Below, one piece after another: positions 19,797-29,014 of a stretch of 64,000 bases of DNA. The notes below the pieces were generated by a model. That model was given only the letters and a program-made list of their open reading frames with translations, searched no databases and was not told the origin of the DNA. Position 1 is the stretch's first letter. Each line of letters starts with the position of its first letter. The translations under genes were made by a program, and so were the position numbers. Source of the stretch: Mesorhizobium caraganae (GTDB lineage: Bacteria; Pseudomonadota; Alphaproteobacteria; Rhizobiales; Rhizobiaceae); assembly GCF_016836705.1 (NCBI RefSeq), contig NZ_JAFCGY010000003.1:1-64000 (forward strand), given 5' to 3'.

Positions 19797-20131
19797 AAAT
19801 ACCGACACAGGCGCAATTGCTGCGCATATTCATCGGCGAGAACGACAGGGCAGACGGCCGTCCGCTGTATGAGGCAATCGTGCTCAAGGCTCGCGAAATG
19901 CAGATTGCCGGCGCGACCGTCCTGCGCGGAGCGATGGGGTTCGGCCATTCCAGCCGGCTTCATACCACGAAGATCCTCCGTTTGTCGGAGGATCTGCCGC
20001 TTGTGATCGAGATCGTCGATGGCGAGGAAAAGATAGCCGCTTTCCTGCCAATACTTGAGACAATCATGACAAGCGGTCTGATCACGCTGGAGAAAGTTCA
20101 GGTTCTGCAATATGGAACCGACAACGGATGA
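19793..20131 (+). CDS. DUF190 family protein
   Basis: 112 residues from ATG 19793 (MKIPTQAQLLRIFIGENDR). The LYEAIVLKAREMQIAGATVLRG and GFGHSSRLHTTKILRLSEDLP blocks match DUF190, a PII-like small protein family. These genes commonly sit next to crcB, so a role in regulating fluoride export is plausible but unproven. ATGA overlap with the second crcB. Confidence 0.85.
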   Translation: MKIPTQAQLLRIFIGENDRADGRPLYEAIVLKAREMQIAGATVLRGAMGFGHSSRLHTTKILRLSEDLPLVIEIVDGEEKIAAFLPILETIMTSGLITLEKVQVLQYGTDNG

Positions 20132-20194
20132 CCGAGTATGAGGTTGCGGGTGTCGGCGAATGCCGTCGCGTGCCGCGGAACGGCGATTGGAATT

Positions 20195-21175
20195 ATGGCA
20201 GGCGTTGAACAGATCACAGTAGAGGCCGGCGAGGCGGGCATGCGGCTCGATCGCTGGTTCAAGACCCATTTCCCCGGCCTCGGGTTCGGCCATCTGCAGA
20301 AGTTGCTGCGCTCCGGCCAGATCCGTGTCGATGGCGGCCGGGTCAAGGCCGACAGCCGTGTCGAGCCCGGCCAGGTGGTGCGCGTGCCGCCGCTCGAGGT
20401 CGACAAGAAGGGCGAGAGCGCGCTTACCGGTCACTCGATCCGCAACCAGGGCGACGCCGATGTGCTGGCCAAGATGCTGATCCACGAAGACCCGAAGGTC
20501 TTCGTCTTCAACAAGCCGGCTGGCCTGGCCGTGCAAGGCGGTTCGGGCGTTACCCGCAATGTCGACGACATGCTGGAGGCATGGCGCAGCCAGAAGGGCG
20601 AGAAGCCGCGCCTAGTGCACCGGCTCGACCGCGACACGTCGGGCGTGCTGGTGGTTGCCCGCACCAGGCTTGCGGCGATGAAGCTCTCCGAGTCCTTTCG
20701 CGCACGTGAGACCAAGAAGACCTACTGGGCGCTGGTCAAGGGCGTGCCGCCCAAGCGCGAGGACAAGATCTCGACCTGGCTGATCAAGGAGCCGACCGAG
20801 GACGGTGATCGCGTGCGTGTGGCCGCCCATGGTGAAAAAGGCGCCGACCATGCCGTGTCCTACTACCGGATCATCGAGCAGGCGGCGCAGACGATGACCT
20901 GGCTGGAAATGGAGCCCTACACCGGCCGCACCCACCAGCTTCGCGTTCATGCCGCCTATATTGGCTGCCCGATCATCGGCGACCCCAAATATTTCGAGGC
21001 CGACACCAATTGGGATTTCCCGGGCGGCATTCAAAACCGCCTGCATCTGCATGCACGCCGCATCGTCATTCCGCACCCGGACAAGGGCGTCATCGACGTC
21101 ACCGCGCCGATGCCGCCGCATATGCGCCAGAGCTGGAACCTGATCGGCTTCGACGACGCCAGTGCGGAGGACTGA
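20195..21175 (+). CDS. RluC/RluD-family 23S rRNA pseudouridine synthase
   Basis: 326 residues from ATG 20195. An S4-like RNA-binding domain (GMRLDRWFKTHFPGLGFGHLQKLLRSGQIRV) is followed by the catalytic domain with HRLDRDTSGVLVVART (catalytic Asp in RLDRDTSG) and YTGRTHQLRVHAAYIG. Probably RluC-type by domain order, but RluD cannot be excluded. An earlier ATG at 20138 is in frame, but its 19 extra residues look unconserved. The DMT gene follows at once. Confidence 0.88.
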   Translation: MAGVEQITVEAGEAGMRLDRWFKTHFPGLGFGHLQKLLRSGQIRVDGGRVKADSRVEPGQVVRVPPLEVDKKGESALTGHSIRNQGDADVLAKMLIHEDPKVFVFNKPAGLAVQGGSGVTRNVDDMLEAWRSQKGEKPRLVHRLDRDTSGVLVVARTRLAAMKLSESFRARETKKTYWALVKGVPPKREDKISTWLIKEPTEDGDRVRVAAHGEKGADHAVSYYRIIEQAAQTMTWLEMEPYTGRTHQLRVHAAYIGCPIIGDPKYFEADTNWDFPGGIQNRLHLHARRIVIPHPDKGVIDVTAPMPPHMRQSWNLIGFDDASAED

Positions 21176-21177
21176 CA

Positions 21178-22101
21178 TTGGCCGTTGCCTCGGCATTGGA
21201 TCGCCGCGACGCGGTCGATTTGGCGGCTGCTGCAATCATGGTCGGGCTGACCTTTTCCTGGGGGTTGAACTATGTCGCCGCCAAGATTTCCTATGCCGGC
21301 TTCGACCCTGTTTTCGTCTCGATCGCACGCTCGATCATTGGCGGGCTTTGTGTCCTCGGCTGGTGCTGGCTGCGCGGCATCAGGCTGTTCGAGGCTGACC
21401 GGTCGCTGGTCGCAGGCATCATTGTCGGCGTGCTCTTCGGCGTCGAGTTCCTGTGCCTCTATATCGGGCTGGAATACACGACCGTTGCCCGCAACACGCT
21501 GCTGGTCAACGCCATGCCGTTCTGGGTCCTGCTCGGCGGCCATTTCCTGCTTGGCGAGCGCATCAATGCGAGGAAGCTTGGCGGTCTCGTGCTTGCCTTT
21601 TGCGGCCTGGTGGCGGTGTTCTCCGACGGGATTGTCGGCGGCAACAAAGTGACTCTGATGGGCGATCTTCTCAGCCTCGGCTCCGGCATTCTGTGGGCGG
21701 CGACCAGCATCGTCATCAAACGCTCGAAACTGGTCGAGACCAGCGCCGAAAAACTGTTGCTCTACCAGCTGGCGGGCGCCGCCGCCGTCGGCTTCCTGGT
21801 GATACCGTTCGCCGGCCCGCCGATCCGTGACGTCACTGCCTTGTCGACATGGGCGCTGCTGTTCCAGGCCATCTATGTCGTTGCCTTCACCTATGTGTTG
21901 TGGTTCTGGCTGCTTCGGCGCTATCCGGCATCGGGCCTGTCGAGCTTTGCCTTCCTGTCGCCGGTGTTCGGTGTGCTGTGCGGCGCTGTCATTCTGGGCG
22001 AGGCGCCGACGGTCAGGATCTTTGTGGCGCTTGGGCTGATCGCCATCGGCCTGATCATTGTCAACCGGCCGGCGCGCAAGCAGGTTTTGACAAATTTATA
22101 G
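21178..22101 (+). CDS. EamA/DMT-family transporter
   Basis: 307 residues if started at TTG 21178, chosen because GGAGG lies seven bases upstream (21166-21170); ATG 21238 is an alternative. Ten hydrophobic segments in two EamA repeats, e.g. LTFSWGLNYVAAKI and LGSGILWAATSIVIKRSK. Members export amino acids or other small metabolites; the substrate cannot be predicted. The palindromic repeat begins at the stop codon. Confidence 0.85.
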   Translation: MAVASALDRRDAVDLAAAAIMVGLTFSWGLNYVAAKISYAGFDPVFVSIARSIIGGLCVLGWCWLRGIRLFEADRSLVAGIIVGVLFGVEFLCLYIGLEYTTVARNTLLVNAMPFWVLLGGHFLLGERINARKLGGLVLAFCGLVAVFSDGIVGGNKVTLMGDLLSLGSGILWAATSIVIKRSKLVETSAEKLLLYQLAGAAAVGFLVIPFAGPPIRDVTALSTWALLFQAIYVVAFTYVLWFWLLRRYPASGLSSFAFLSPVFGVLCGAVILGEAPTVRIFVALGLIAIGLIIVNRPARKQVLTNL

Positions 22102-22149
22102 AGCATGATTTTGTCCGAAAACCGCTTCACACTTTTCGGCGTCATGCTC
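22101..22149 (+). repeat. Palindromic intergenic repeat, copy 2 (divergent)
   Basis: GAGCATGATT at the left and GTCATGCTC at the right, with inner CCGAAAA / TTTTCGG, in the orientation opposite to copy 1. The centre carries CCGCTTCACAC in place of CCGGTTCCCAC, so this copy has drifted. It begins on the last base of the EamA stop codon. Confidence 0.85.
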
Positions 22150-22162
22150 TAAGGAGTTCGAG

Positions 22163-22954
22163 ATGCGCGATATCCTCAACGACCTCGAAGCAGGCAAGCA
22201 GCTCTCCGATCCGGATCCGGTGCGCCGCGCGCAGATCCAGATGAAGACGCACCTGCCGAAGCGTTTCTACAAGGACGTTTCCGTCGTGCCGGTGGACGAG
22301 GGCTTTGCCGTGCATCTCGACGGCAAGCCGGTGCGCACGCCGGGTAAGGCGTTGCTGGCGCTGCCCACCGAGACGGCGGCAAAGTTGGTAGCCGGCGAAT
22401 TCGACGCGCAAGGCGAGACCATCGATCCCGTCACGATGCCGGTGCTGCGTCTGGTCAACACCGCCATTGACGGCGTCGCCAGCGACCCGCAGGCGGTGCT
22501 GGAGGACGTGTTGCGTTTCGCGTCGTCCGATCTCACCTGCTACCGCGCCGACGCGCCGCAGGGGCTGGTCGAGCGCCAGAACCGGCATTGGGATCCGGTC
22601 ATCGACTGGGCGCGCAGCGCGCTCGGTGCTCGCTTCAACCTTGCCGAAGGGGTGATTCATGTCGAGCAGCCGCGCGAAAGCATCGCCGTGCTCGGCGCTC
22701 ATCTTGCCCAGCGCGCCGAGCCGCTGCGGCTGGCCGCCATCCATGTCATGACCTCGCTGACCGGGTCGGCGCTGCTGGCGCTTGCAGTCGACTACGGCGC
22801 GCTTGACGGCGAGGCGGCTTGGGCCGCCGGCCATGTCGATGAGGACTGGCAGGCCGAGCATTGGGGCCATGACGCCGAGGCCGTGGCCCGTCGCTCGGCC
22901 CGCAAGCGCGACATGATGGCCGCCGTCAGCCTGCTGGAAGCGCTCAAGGGCTGA
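22163..22954 (+). CDS. ATP12-family F1-ATPase assembly chaperone
   Basis: 263 residues. It contains LPKRFYKDVSVVPVDEGFAV and LDGKPVRTPGKALLALPTE near the N-terminus, then SSDLTCYRADAPQGLVERQ, all typical of the ATP12 family that assists assembly of F1 alpha subunits. Found mainly in mitochondria and alphaproteobacteria. AAGGAGTTCGAG precedes the ATG. Confidence 0.92.
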   Translation: MRDILNDLEAGKQLSDPDPVRRAQIQMKTHLPKRFYKDVSVVPVDEGFAVHLDGKPVRTPGKALLALPTETAAKLVAGEFDAQGETIDPVTMPVLRLVNTAIDGVASDPQAVLEDVLRFASSDLTCYRADAPQGLVERQNRHWDPVIDWARSALGARFNLAEGVIHVEQPRESIAVLGAHLAQRAEPLRLAAIHVMTSLTGSALLALAVDYGALDGEAAWAAGHVDEDWQAEHWGHDAEAVARRSARKRDMMAAVSLLEALKG

Positions 22955-23134
22955 TCTCCGGTCTTTGCCGCACTGCACCTAATACGAAAGTCATAAACCC
23001 AATGTCGGTCTGCCTCCGGCCGCCGCTTTCTGTCATTTTTTACGCCGATGGCTGGGCTGAGTCGCGTTCAGAGGGAGCGCCGACCGTGACGCCCGGCATC
23101 GAAGACAGACGGGATCTCACGGGAGGACATTTCC

Positions 23135-25021
23135 ATGGCAATGGCATCGACCGCCGGCGGAAGCAGCCGCGGCATGACGCGGGAGGAGAAGAAAGTCATC
23201 TTCGCTTCCTCGCTCGGCACGATTTTCGAATGGTATGATTTCTATCTCTATGGCGCATTGGCGGCCGCGATCGGCACCACATTCTTCGCCACTTATCCTG
23301 AGGCGACGCGCAACATCTTCACGTTGCTGGTTTTCGCCGCCGGCTTCCTGGTGCGTCCGTTCGGCGCGCTGGTGTTCGGCCGCATCGGCGATCTCGTTGG
23401 CCGCAAATACACATTTCTTGTCACCATCACGATCATGGGCCTGTCGACCTTCCTGGTCGGCCTGCTTCCCGGCTCGGCGAGTTGGGGCATTGCGGCGCCC
23501 ATCATCCTGGTTGGGTTGCGCATGCTGCAGGGCCTGGCGCTTGGCGGTGAGTATGGTGGTGCGGCGACCTATGTCGCCGAACACGCTCCCGACGACCGCC
23601 GAGGCTTCTATACGTCGTGGATCCAGACAACGGCCACACTTGGCCTGTTTCTGTCGCTGATTATCATCCTGATCGTGCAGAATTCGCTGAGCAAGGAGGA
23701 TTTCGCGGCCTGGGGCTGGCGTATTCCATTCCTGGTCTCGGCCATCCTGCTCGCCATATCGGTCTGGATTCGCCTGTCGCTTGCCGAATCGCCGACCTTC
23801 CAGCGCATGAAGGACGAGGGCAAGGGCTCCAAGGCGCCTCTGTCGGAAGCTTTCGGCCAGTGGAAGAATGCCAAGATCGCCTTGCTGGCGTTGTTCGGCT
23901 TGACCGCCGGCCAAGCCGTGGTCTGGTACAATGGCCAGTTCTACGCGCTGTTCTTCCTGGCCAATGTGCTCAAGGTCGATCCGCAGTCGGTCAACATCAT
24001 GATCGCAATCGCGCTGGCGCTCGGCTCGATCTTCTTCGTCGTGTTCGGCTGGCTCTCCGACAAGGTCGGCCGCAAGCCGATCATCATGGCCGGTCTGGCG
24101 CTGGCGATCGTCACCACCTTCCCGCTGTTCAAGGCGCTGACCTGGGCCGCCAACCCGGCGCTCGCCACCGCGCAGCAGAACACGCGTGCCACGGTGACCG
24201 CCGCACCGGGAGACTGCAAGTTCCAGTTCAATCCGACCGGAACACGCAAGCCTCTCACTTCGTGCGATATTGCGACCGACTTCCTTGCCAAGAGCTCCGT
24301 ACCCTACGACATCATTACGACGGCGGCACCGGGAACCGCGGCCAGTGTGAAGATTGGCACCGAAACGGTGGCGTCCTATGATGCCGTGGCAGCCGCGGAC
24401 AAAGCGGCTTCAAACGATGCTGCCTTCAAGAAGGCGGTCAACCTCGCGCTTCAGGACGGCGGCTATCCGCTGAAACGTGCTGCCGCCAAGGTTGCCGACC
24501 AGAAGCTCGACGCCTTTGTCGCGGCCAATCCCGAATTGAAACTCGACGCGGCAGCCATTCGCGCCGGTGAAAAAGCCACTGTCCCACTCGCCCAGGCGGT
24601 CAAGGACAAGGTGCTGACGGCGGATGACGCCGCCGGCGCCACCGACGTGACGGTCTACAGTGTTCCAGCGGCCGGTGCGTTCTCGATGTTTGCCGACCCG
24701 GCAGCCGTCAACTGGGCAAAGGTCATCGGCATCCTGTTCATCCTGGTCGTCTACGTGACCATGGTCTACGGGCCGATCGCGGCGATCCTGGTCGAGATGT
24801 TCCCGACCCGCATCCGCTATACCGGTATGTCGCTGCCCTATCACATCGGCAATGGCTGGTTTGGCGGCCTGCTGCCGGCGATCGTGTTCGCGCTCAGCGC
24901 CTCCAAGGGCGATATCTATTATGGCCTCTGGTATCCGGTGGTGATCGCGGCGATGTCGCTAATCATCGGCATGATCTTCGTCAGGGATACGCTGGGAACC
25001 GACCTGCACACCAAGCAGTAG
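23135..25021 (+). CDS. MHS-type MFS transporter with large extramembrane insertion
   Basis: 628 residues; MHS family members are usually about 430-450. The N-terminal half is canonical: GTIFEWYDFYLYGALAA (TM1), RPFGALVFGRIGDLVGRKY (loop 2-3) and RMLQGLALGGEYGGAATYV. Between about residues 338 and 525 lies an Ala/Lys/Asp-rich hydrophilic stretch with two Cys (PGDCKF, TSCDIATDF), followed by the last membrane segments. Topology suggests the insertion is periplasmic. Substrate is probably an organic acid or osmolyte, unknown. GGGAGGACATTTCC precedes the ATG. Confidence 0.88.
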   Translation: MAMASTAGGSSRGMTREEKKVIFASSLGTIFEWYDFYLYGALAAAIGTTFFATYPEATRNIFTLLVFAAGFLVRPFGALVFGRIGDLVGRKYTFLVTITIMGLSTFLVGLLPGSASWGIAAPIILVGLRMLQGLALGGEYGGAATYVAEHAPDDRRGFYTSWIQTTATLGLFLSLIIILIVQNSLSKEDFAAWGWRIPFLVSAILLAISVWIRLSLAESPTFQRMKDEGKGSKAPLSEAFGQWKNAKIALLALFGLTAGQAVVWYNGQFYALFFLANVLKVDPQSVNIMIAIALALGSIFFVVFGWLSDKVGRKPIIMAGLALAIVTTFPLFKALTWAANPALATAQQNTRATVTAAPGDCKFQFNPTGTRKPLTSCDIATDFLAKSSVPYDIITTAAPGTAASVKIGTETVASYDAVAAADKAASNDAAFKKAVNLALQDGGYPLKRAAAKVADQKLDAFVAANPELKLDAAAIRAGEKATVPLAQAVKDKVLTADDAAGATDVTVYSVPAAGAFSMFADPAAVNWAKVIGILFILVVYVTMVYGPIAAILVEMFPTRIRYTGMSLPYHIGNGWFGGLLPAIVFALSASKGDIYYGLWYPVVIAAMSLIIGMIFVRDTLGTDLHTKQ

Positions 25022-25041
25022 GCGCTGTTCCTGCGTTCAAC

Positions 25042-25078
25042 AAAAAACCCGGCGCGAGCGATCGCGCCGGGTTTTTCT
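25042..25078. terminator. Bidirectional intrinsic terminator
   Basis: CCCGGCGCGA, loop GCGA, TCGCGCCGGG, with six A before and five T after the stem. It can stop the MHS transporter mRNA (+) and the DUF2735 mRNA (-). Confidence 0.88.
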
Positions 25079-25119
25079 TTTGTTCAGGCCTGCTTTCAGC
25101 TTGCTAGCCCGGAAAACGG

Positions 25120-25317
25120 CTAGCTCTTGTGAGGCTGCTCGGCTTCCGCGATGGCGGCCTCATGGTACCAGGCCTCGCCATGACCCAAGGGATGATCGCG
25201 CAATGAGGCAAGCTCTGCCGCGAACTTGGCCTTTACGCCTAAGTTTGAGGCAGCCGCACGCGCTGCCACCGGGAACATCAGGATTTTTGCCGACGGACGG
25301 GCTGACGTGATTTCCAT
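25120..25317 (-). CDS. DUF2735 small protein
   Basis: 65 residues from the ATG at 25317, chosen because AAAGGAG lies upstream; a longer frame to 25356 lacks this. The sequence AKILMFPVAARAAASN then WYHEAAIAEAEQ matches DUF2735, a rhizobial family of unknown function. It is divergent from glnII across 318 bases. The co-location suggests a nitrogen-related role, but I see no sigma-54 motif directed at it. Confidence 0.75.
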   Translation of the reverse strand: MEITSARPSAKILMFPVAARAAASNLGVKAKFAAELASLRDHPLGHGEAWYHEAAIAEAEQPHKS

Positions 25318-25385
25318 TGTCGGTCTCCTTTCTTCTGGAGAGGCTTGTCGATTCATCTTTCCATCAAAGTAGGTCCTGCAATCTG

Positions 25386-25404
25386 TTTAGGCAAGATGCC
25401 TAAA
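25386..25404. promoter_or_regulatory. Perfect inverted repeat in the DUF2735/glnII divergent region
   Basis: TTTAGGCA-AGA-TGCCTAAA, 8-base arms with a 3-base centre, 69 bases before the DUF2735 ATG and 128 bases upstream of the glnII sigma-54 element. Half-site-like TTAGGC and GCCTAA sequences recur at about 25237 and 25470. A dimeric regulator site is likely; the protein is unknown. Confidence 0.5.
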
Positions 25405-25531
25405 GAAAGATCAGCATTTGCCTGTTATTTAAGCAAATTCTGCCTTTGATCGATCCCGGCGCATTGCTTAGGCGGCTTGGCTGAATCGCCGCGATGACAA
25501 GGCAATTTTGACGCACCCCGCGCAGCGGAAA

Positions 25532-25547
25532 TGGCACATGACTTGCA
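25532..25547 (+). promoter_or_regulatory. Sigma-54 promoter of glnII
   Basis: TGGCACATGACTTGCA matches the -24/-12 consensus (GG and GC dinucleotides ten bases apart). It lies 89 bases before the glnII ATG. In rhizobia glnII is known to be transcribed by RpoN with NtrC under nitrogen limitation. Confidence 0.85.
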
Positions 25548-25635
25548 TTTTATCGACCGGCAGCCGGTCTGCCGGATGGCTCGGCGCGCGCCGGCGTCAT
25601 CCAGCTTCGGTGATCAAGCAACGAGAGGCTCTAGA

Positions 25636-26676
25636 ATGACGAAATACAAGCTCGAGTACATCTGGCTCGATGGATACACCCCGGTCCCCAATCTGCGCGG
25701 CAAGACCCAGATCAAGGAATATGCCGAGTTCCCGACGCTCGAGCAGCTGCCGCTGTGGGGCTTCGACGGCTCCTCCACGCAGCAGGCCGAAGGCCACAGC
25801 TCCGACTGCGTGCTGAAGCCGGTCGCTGTGTTCCCCGATCCGGCCCGCACCAATGGCGTGCTGGTGATGTGCGAAGTGATGATGCCCGATGGCGTGACGC
25901 CGCATGTCTCCAACAAGCGCGCCACCATCCTCGACGACGAGGGCGCCTGGTTCGGCTTCGAGCAGGAGTATTTCTTCTACAAGGACGGCCGTCCGCTCGG
26001 CTTCCCCGAGAGCGGTTATCCGGCGCCGCAAGGCCCGTACTACACCGGCGTCGGCTACTCCAATGTCGGCCCGGTCGCCCGCCAGATCGTCGAGGAGCAT
26101 CTCGACCAGTGTCTCGCCGCCGGCATCAACCATGAAGGCATCAACGCCGAAGTGGCCAAGGGCCAATGGGAATTCCAGATCTTCGGCAAGGGCTCGAAGA
26201 AGGCCGCCGACCAGATGTGGATGGCCCGCTATCTCTTGCAGCGCCTGACCGAAAAATACGAGATCGACATCGAGTATCACTGCAAGCCGCTCGGCGACAC
26301 CGACTGGAACGGCTCGGGCATGCACGCCAACTTCTCGACCGCCTATATGCGCGAAGTCGGCGGCAAGGCCTATTTCGAAGCGCTGATGGCTGCCTTTGAC
26401 AAGAACCTGATGGACCACATCGCCGTCTACGGCCCGGACAATGACAAGCGCCTGACCGGCAAGCACGAGACCGCGCCGTGGAACCGGTTCAGCTACGGCA
26501 TCGCCGACCGCGGCGCCTCGATCCGCGTGCCGCATTCCTTCGTCAACAACGACTACAAGGGTTATTTGGAAGACCGCCGCCCGAACTCGCAGGGCGACCC
26601 CTACCAGATCGCCTCGCAGATCCTGAAGACGATCGCGGAGGTTTCGACCAGCGCCCAGGTTTCGGCGGCGGCTTGA
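25636..26676 (+). CDS. glnII: Glutamine synthetase type II
   Basis: 346 residues from ATG 25636 (MTKYKLEYIWLDGYTPVP). The GSII signature WGFDGSSTQQAEGHSSDC and the catalytic segment GSGMHANFSTAYM are present, as is the ATP/ammonia region KHETAPWNRFSYGIADRGAS. It condenses glutamate and ammonia as a eukaryote-like enzyme, without adenylylation control. Control is by the sigma-54 promoter upstream. It converges on glnA across a shared terminator. Confidence 0.97.
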   Translation: MTKYKLEYIWLDGYTPVPNLRGKTQIKEYAEFPTLEQLPLWGFDGSSTQQAEGHSSDCVLKPVAVFPDPARTNGVLVMCEVMMPDGVTPHVSNKRATILDDEGAWFGFEQEYFFYKDGRPLGFPESGYPAPQGPYYTGVGYSNVGPVARQIVEEHLDQCLAAGINHEGINAEVAKGQWEFQIFGKGSKKAADQMWMARYLLQRLTEKYEIDIEYHCKPLGDTDWNGSGMHANFSTAYMREVGGKAYFEALMAAFDKNLMDHIAVYGPDNDKRLTGKHETAPWNRFSYGIADRGASIRVPHSFVNNDYKGYLEDRRPNSQGDPYQIASQILKTIAEVSTSAQVSAAA

Positions 26677-26751
26677 GCATTCGCTGAGGCGGAGACTTGG
26701 TCTCCGCCTCGATCTGCTCTGGCGGCATCCGACGCCAGTCGTCCGAACAAA

Positions 26752-26790
26752 CAAAAACCCCGGCGTCTGAACTGACGCCGGGGTTTTTGT
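26752..26790. terminator. Bidirectional terminator between glnII and glnA
   Basis: A long stem ACCCCGGCGTC / GACGCCGGGGT with A-run on the left and T-run on the right. It serves both converging genes. Confidence 0.9.
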
Positions 26791-26809
26791 TTGTCTCTGA
26801 ACCGATCGC

Positions 26810-28219
26810 TCAGACCGAATAGTACATATCGTATTCGACCGGGTGCGGGGTCATTTCGAAGCGCATCACCTCGGCCATCTTGAGCTCGATGTAGCTGTCG
26901 ATCTGGTCGTCGTCGAAGACGCCGCCGGCTTTCAGGAAGCCGCGGTCCTTGTCGAGGCTCTGCAGCGCTTCGCGCAGCGAGCCGCAGACGGTTGGGATCT
27001 TCTTCAACTCCTTCGGCGGCAAGTCGTAGAGGTCCTTGTCCATCGGCTGGCCCGGGTGGATCTTGTTCTTGATGCCGTCGAGGCCCGCCATCAGCATGGC
27101 GGCGAAAGCGAGGTAGGGGTTCGCGCCCGGATCGGGGAAGCGGACCTCGACGCGCTTGGACTTTGGCGACGAGCCGAACGGGATGCGGCACGAGGCCGAG
27201 CGGTTGCGCGCGGAGTAGGCGAGCAGCACCGGCGCTTCATAGCCAGGCACCAGGCGCTTGTAGGAGTTGGTCAGCGGGTTGGTGAAGGCGTTGATCGCCT
27301 TGGCGTGCTTGATGATGCCGCCGATGTAGAACAGGCAGCTCTCCGACAGGCCGGCATATTCATTACCGGCGAAGGTCGGCTTGCCGCCCTTCCAGATCGA
27401 CTGGTGGACGTGCATGCCCGAACCGTTGTCGCCGAAGATCGGCTTCGGCATGAAGGTCGCCGTCTTGCCATAGGCATTGGCGACCTGGTGCACGACATAC
27501 TTGTAGATCAGCATCTTGTCGGCGTTGCGGACCAGCGTGTCGAACTTGATGCCGAGCTCGTGCTGGGCGGCGGCCACCTCATGGTGATGCTTTTCGACGC
27601 GCACGCCCATTTCGGCGAGCACGGTCAGCATTTCGGAGCGCATGTCCTGCGCGCTGTCGATCGGCGGCACCGGGAAGTAGCCGCCCTTGATACGCGGGCG
27701 GTGGCCGAGATTGCCGGTCTCGTAATCGGTGTCGTCGTTGGACGGCAGTTCGGTGGAGTCCAGCTTGAAGCCGGTGTTGTAGGGGTCGGCCTTGTACTTG
27801 ACGTCGTCGAAGACGAAGAACTCGGCTTCCGGGCCGACAAAGATCTGATCGCCGATGCCTTCGGCCTTCATGTAGGCCTCGGCCTTCTTGGCGGTGCCGC
27901 GCGGGTCGCGGTTGTAGGATTCCCCGGAGACCGGATCGAGGATGTCGCACAGGATGACCATGGTCGACTGGGCGAAGAACGGATCCATATGGACGGTGTC
28001 GGGATCGGGCATAAGCACCATGTCGGACTCGTTGATCGCCTTCCAGCCGGCAATCGAGGAGCCGTCGAACATGACACCGTCGGCGAACATGTCTTCCTCG
28101 ACCTCGATGACATCCATCGTCACGTGCTGCAGCTTGCCCTTCGGATCGGTGAAGCGCAGGTCGACGAATTTCACGTCGTTATCCTTGATCTGCTTCATGA
28201 TGTCTTTGGCTGTCGTCAT
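26810..28219 (-). CDS. glnA: Glutamine synthetase type I
   Basis: 469 residues from the ATG at 28219 ([15 protein letters not shown]), the classic GSI length. Signatures are [32 protein letters not shown] and the adenylylation segment [12 protein letters not shown] with Tyr398. The dodecameric enzyme assimilates ammonia and is switched off by adenylylation via GlnE. It lies 76 bases downstream of glnB in one operon. Confidence 0.98.
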   Translation of the reverse strand: MTTAKDIMKQIKDNDVKFVDLRFTDPKGKLQHVTMDVIEVEEDMFADGVMFDGSSIAGWKAINESDMVLMPDPDTVHMDPFFAQSTMVILCDILDPVSGESYNRDPRGTAKKAEAYMKAEGIGDQIFVGPEAEFFVFDDVKYKADPYNTGFKLDSTELPSNDDTDYETGNLGHRPRIKGGYFPVPPIDSAQDMRSEMLTVLAEMGVRVEKHHHEVAAAQHELGIKFDTLVRNADKMLIYKYVVHQVANAYGKTATFMPKPIFGDNGSGMHVHQSIWKGGKPTFAGNEYAGLSESCLFYIGGIIKHAKAINAFTNPLTNSYKRLVPGYEAPVLLAYSARNRSASCRIPFGSSPKSKRVEVRFPDPGANPYLAFAAMLMAGLDGIKNKIHPGQPMDKDLYDLPPKELKKIPTVCGSLREALQSLDKDRGFLKAGGVFDDDQIDSYIELKMAEVMRFEMTPHPVEYDMYYSV

Positions 28220-28295
28220 GTCATTTCTTCCCTGTCTGATGACGTTTCGAGGAGTTATCGGAAACCAGAAACCGAGATATCTGAAATCAGAAACC

Positions 28296-28691
<396 letters not shown>

Positions 28692-28694
28692 TCA

Positions 28695-28710
28695 AGCACG
28701 AACTGTGCCA
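28695..28710 (-). promoter_or_regulatory. Sigma-54-like promoter of glnBA
   Basis: On the minus strand the sequence reads TGGCACAGTTCGTGCT: GG and GC are ten bases apart and TGGCAC is perfect, but the -12 box is GTGC rather than TTGC. It lies about 60 bases before the glnB ATG. Rhizobial glnBA operons are known to carry an NtrC/RpoN promoter. Confidence 0.65.
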
Positions 28711-29014
28711 ATTTCAGCCCACGAGAAGCGGTTTCGCGCAATTCCAATGCCGCGCCGGGCCGGGATGCACATTCGCGTCATCCACTGCTTCGGAAGCGGC
28801 GCGGGTGTTCGGAGCCTACACATTGCCGCTCCGGCCGTCTGCACGATAATTAGGCAGGTCGCGTATTTTGCGGGCGCGCGCGGATCCGTGGCGCCAGTCT
28901 GCGAAAGGATTGGCCGCACGCCATCTCGGCGGCTGGCCGTTTGCTTCGAACCCGAAACTGGACAATGCTCGACCAGGACAAAGAGGCCTTGGGCGAAATG
29001 CGGATCGGCAATTC
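28711..29014. other. Intergenic region between glnB and the NnrE/NnrD gene
   Basis: About 300 bases without a supported gene. The left edge holds the glnB promoter; the rest may contain NtrC sites and the promoter of the nnr gene, but I see no convincing consensus. An in-frame open extension upstream of the nnr start has no recognisable protein features. Confidence 0.5.
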
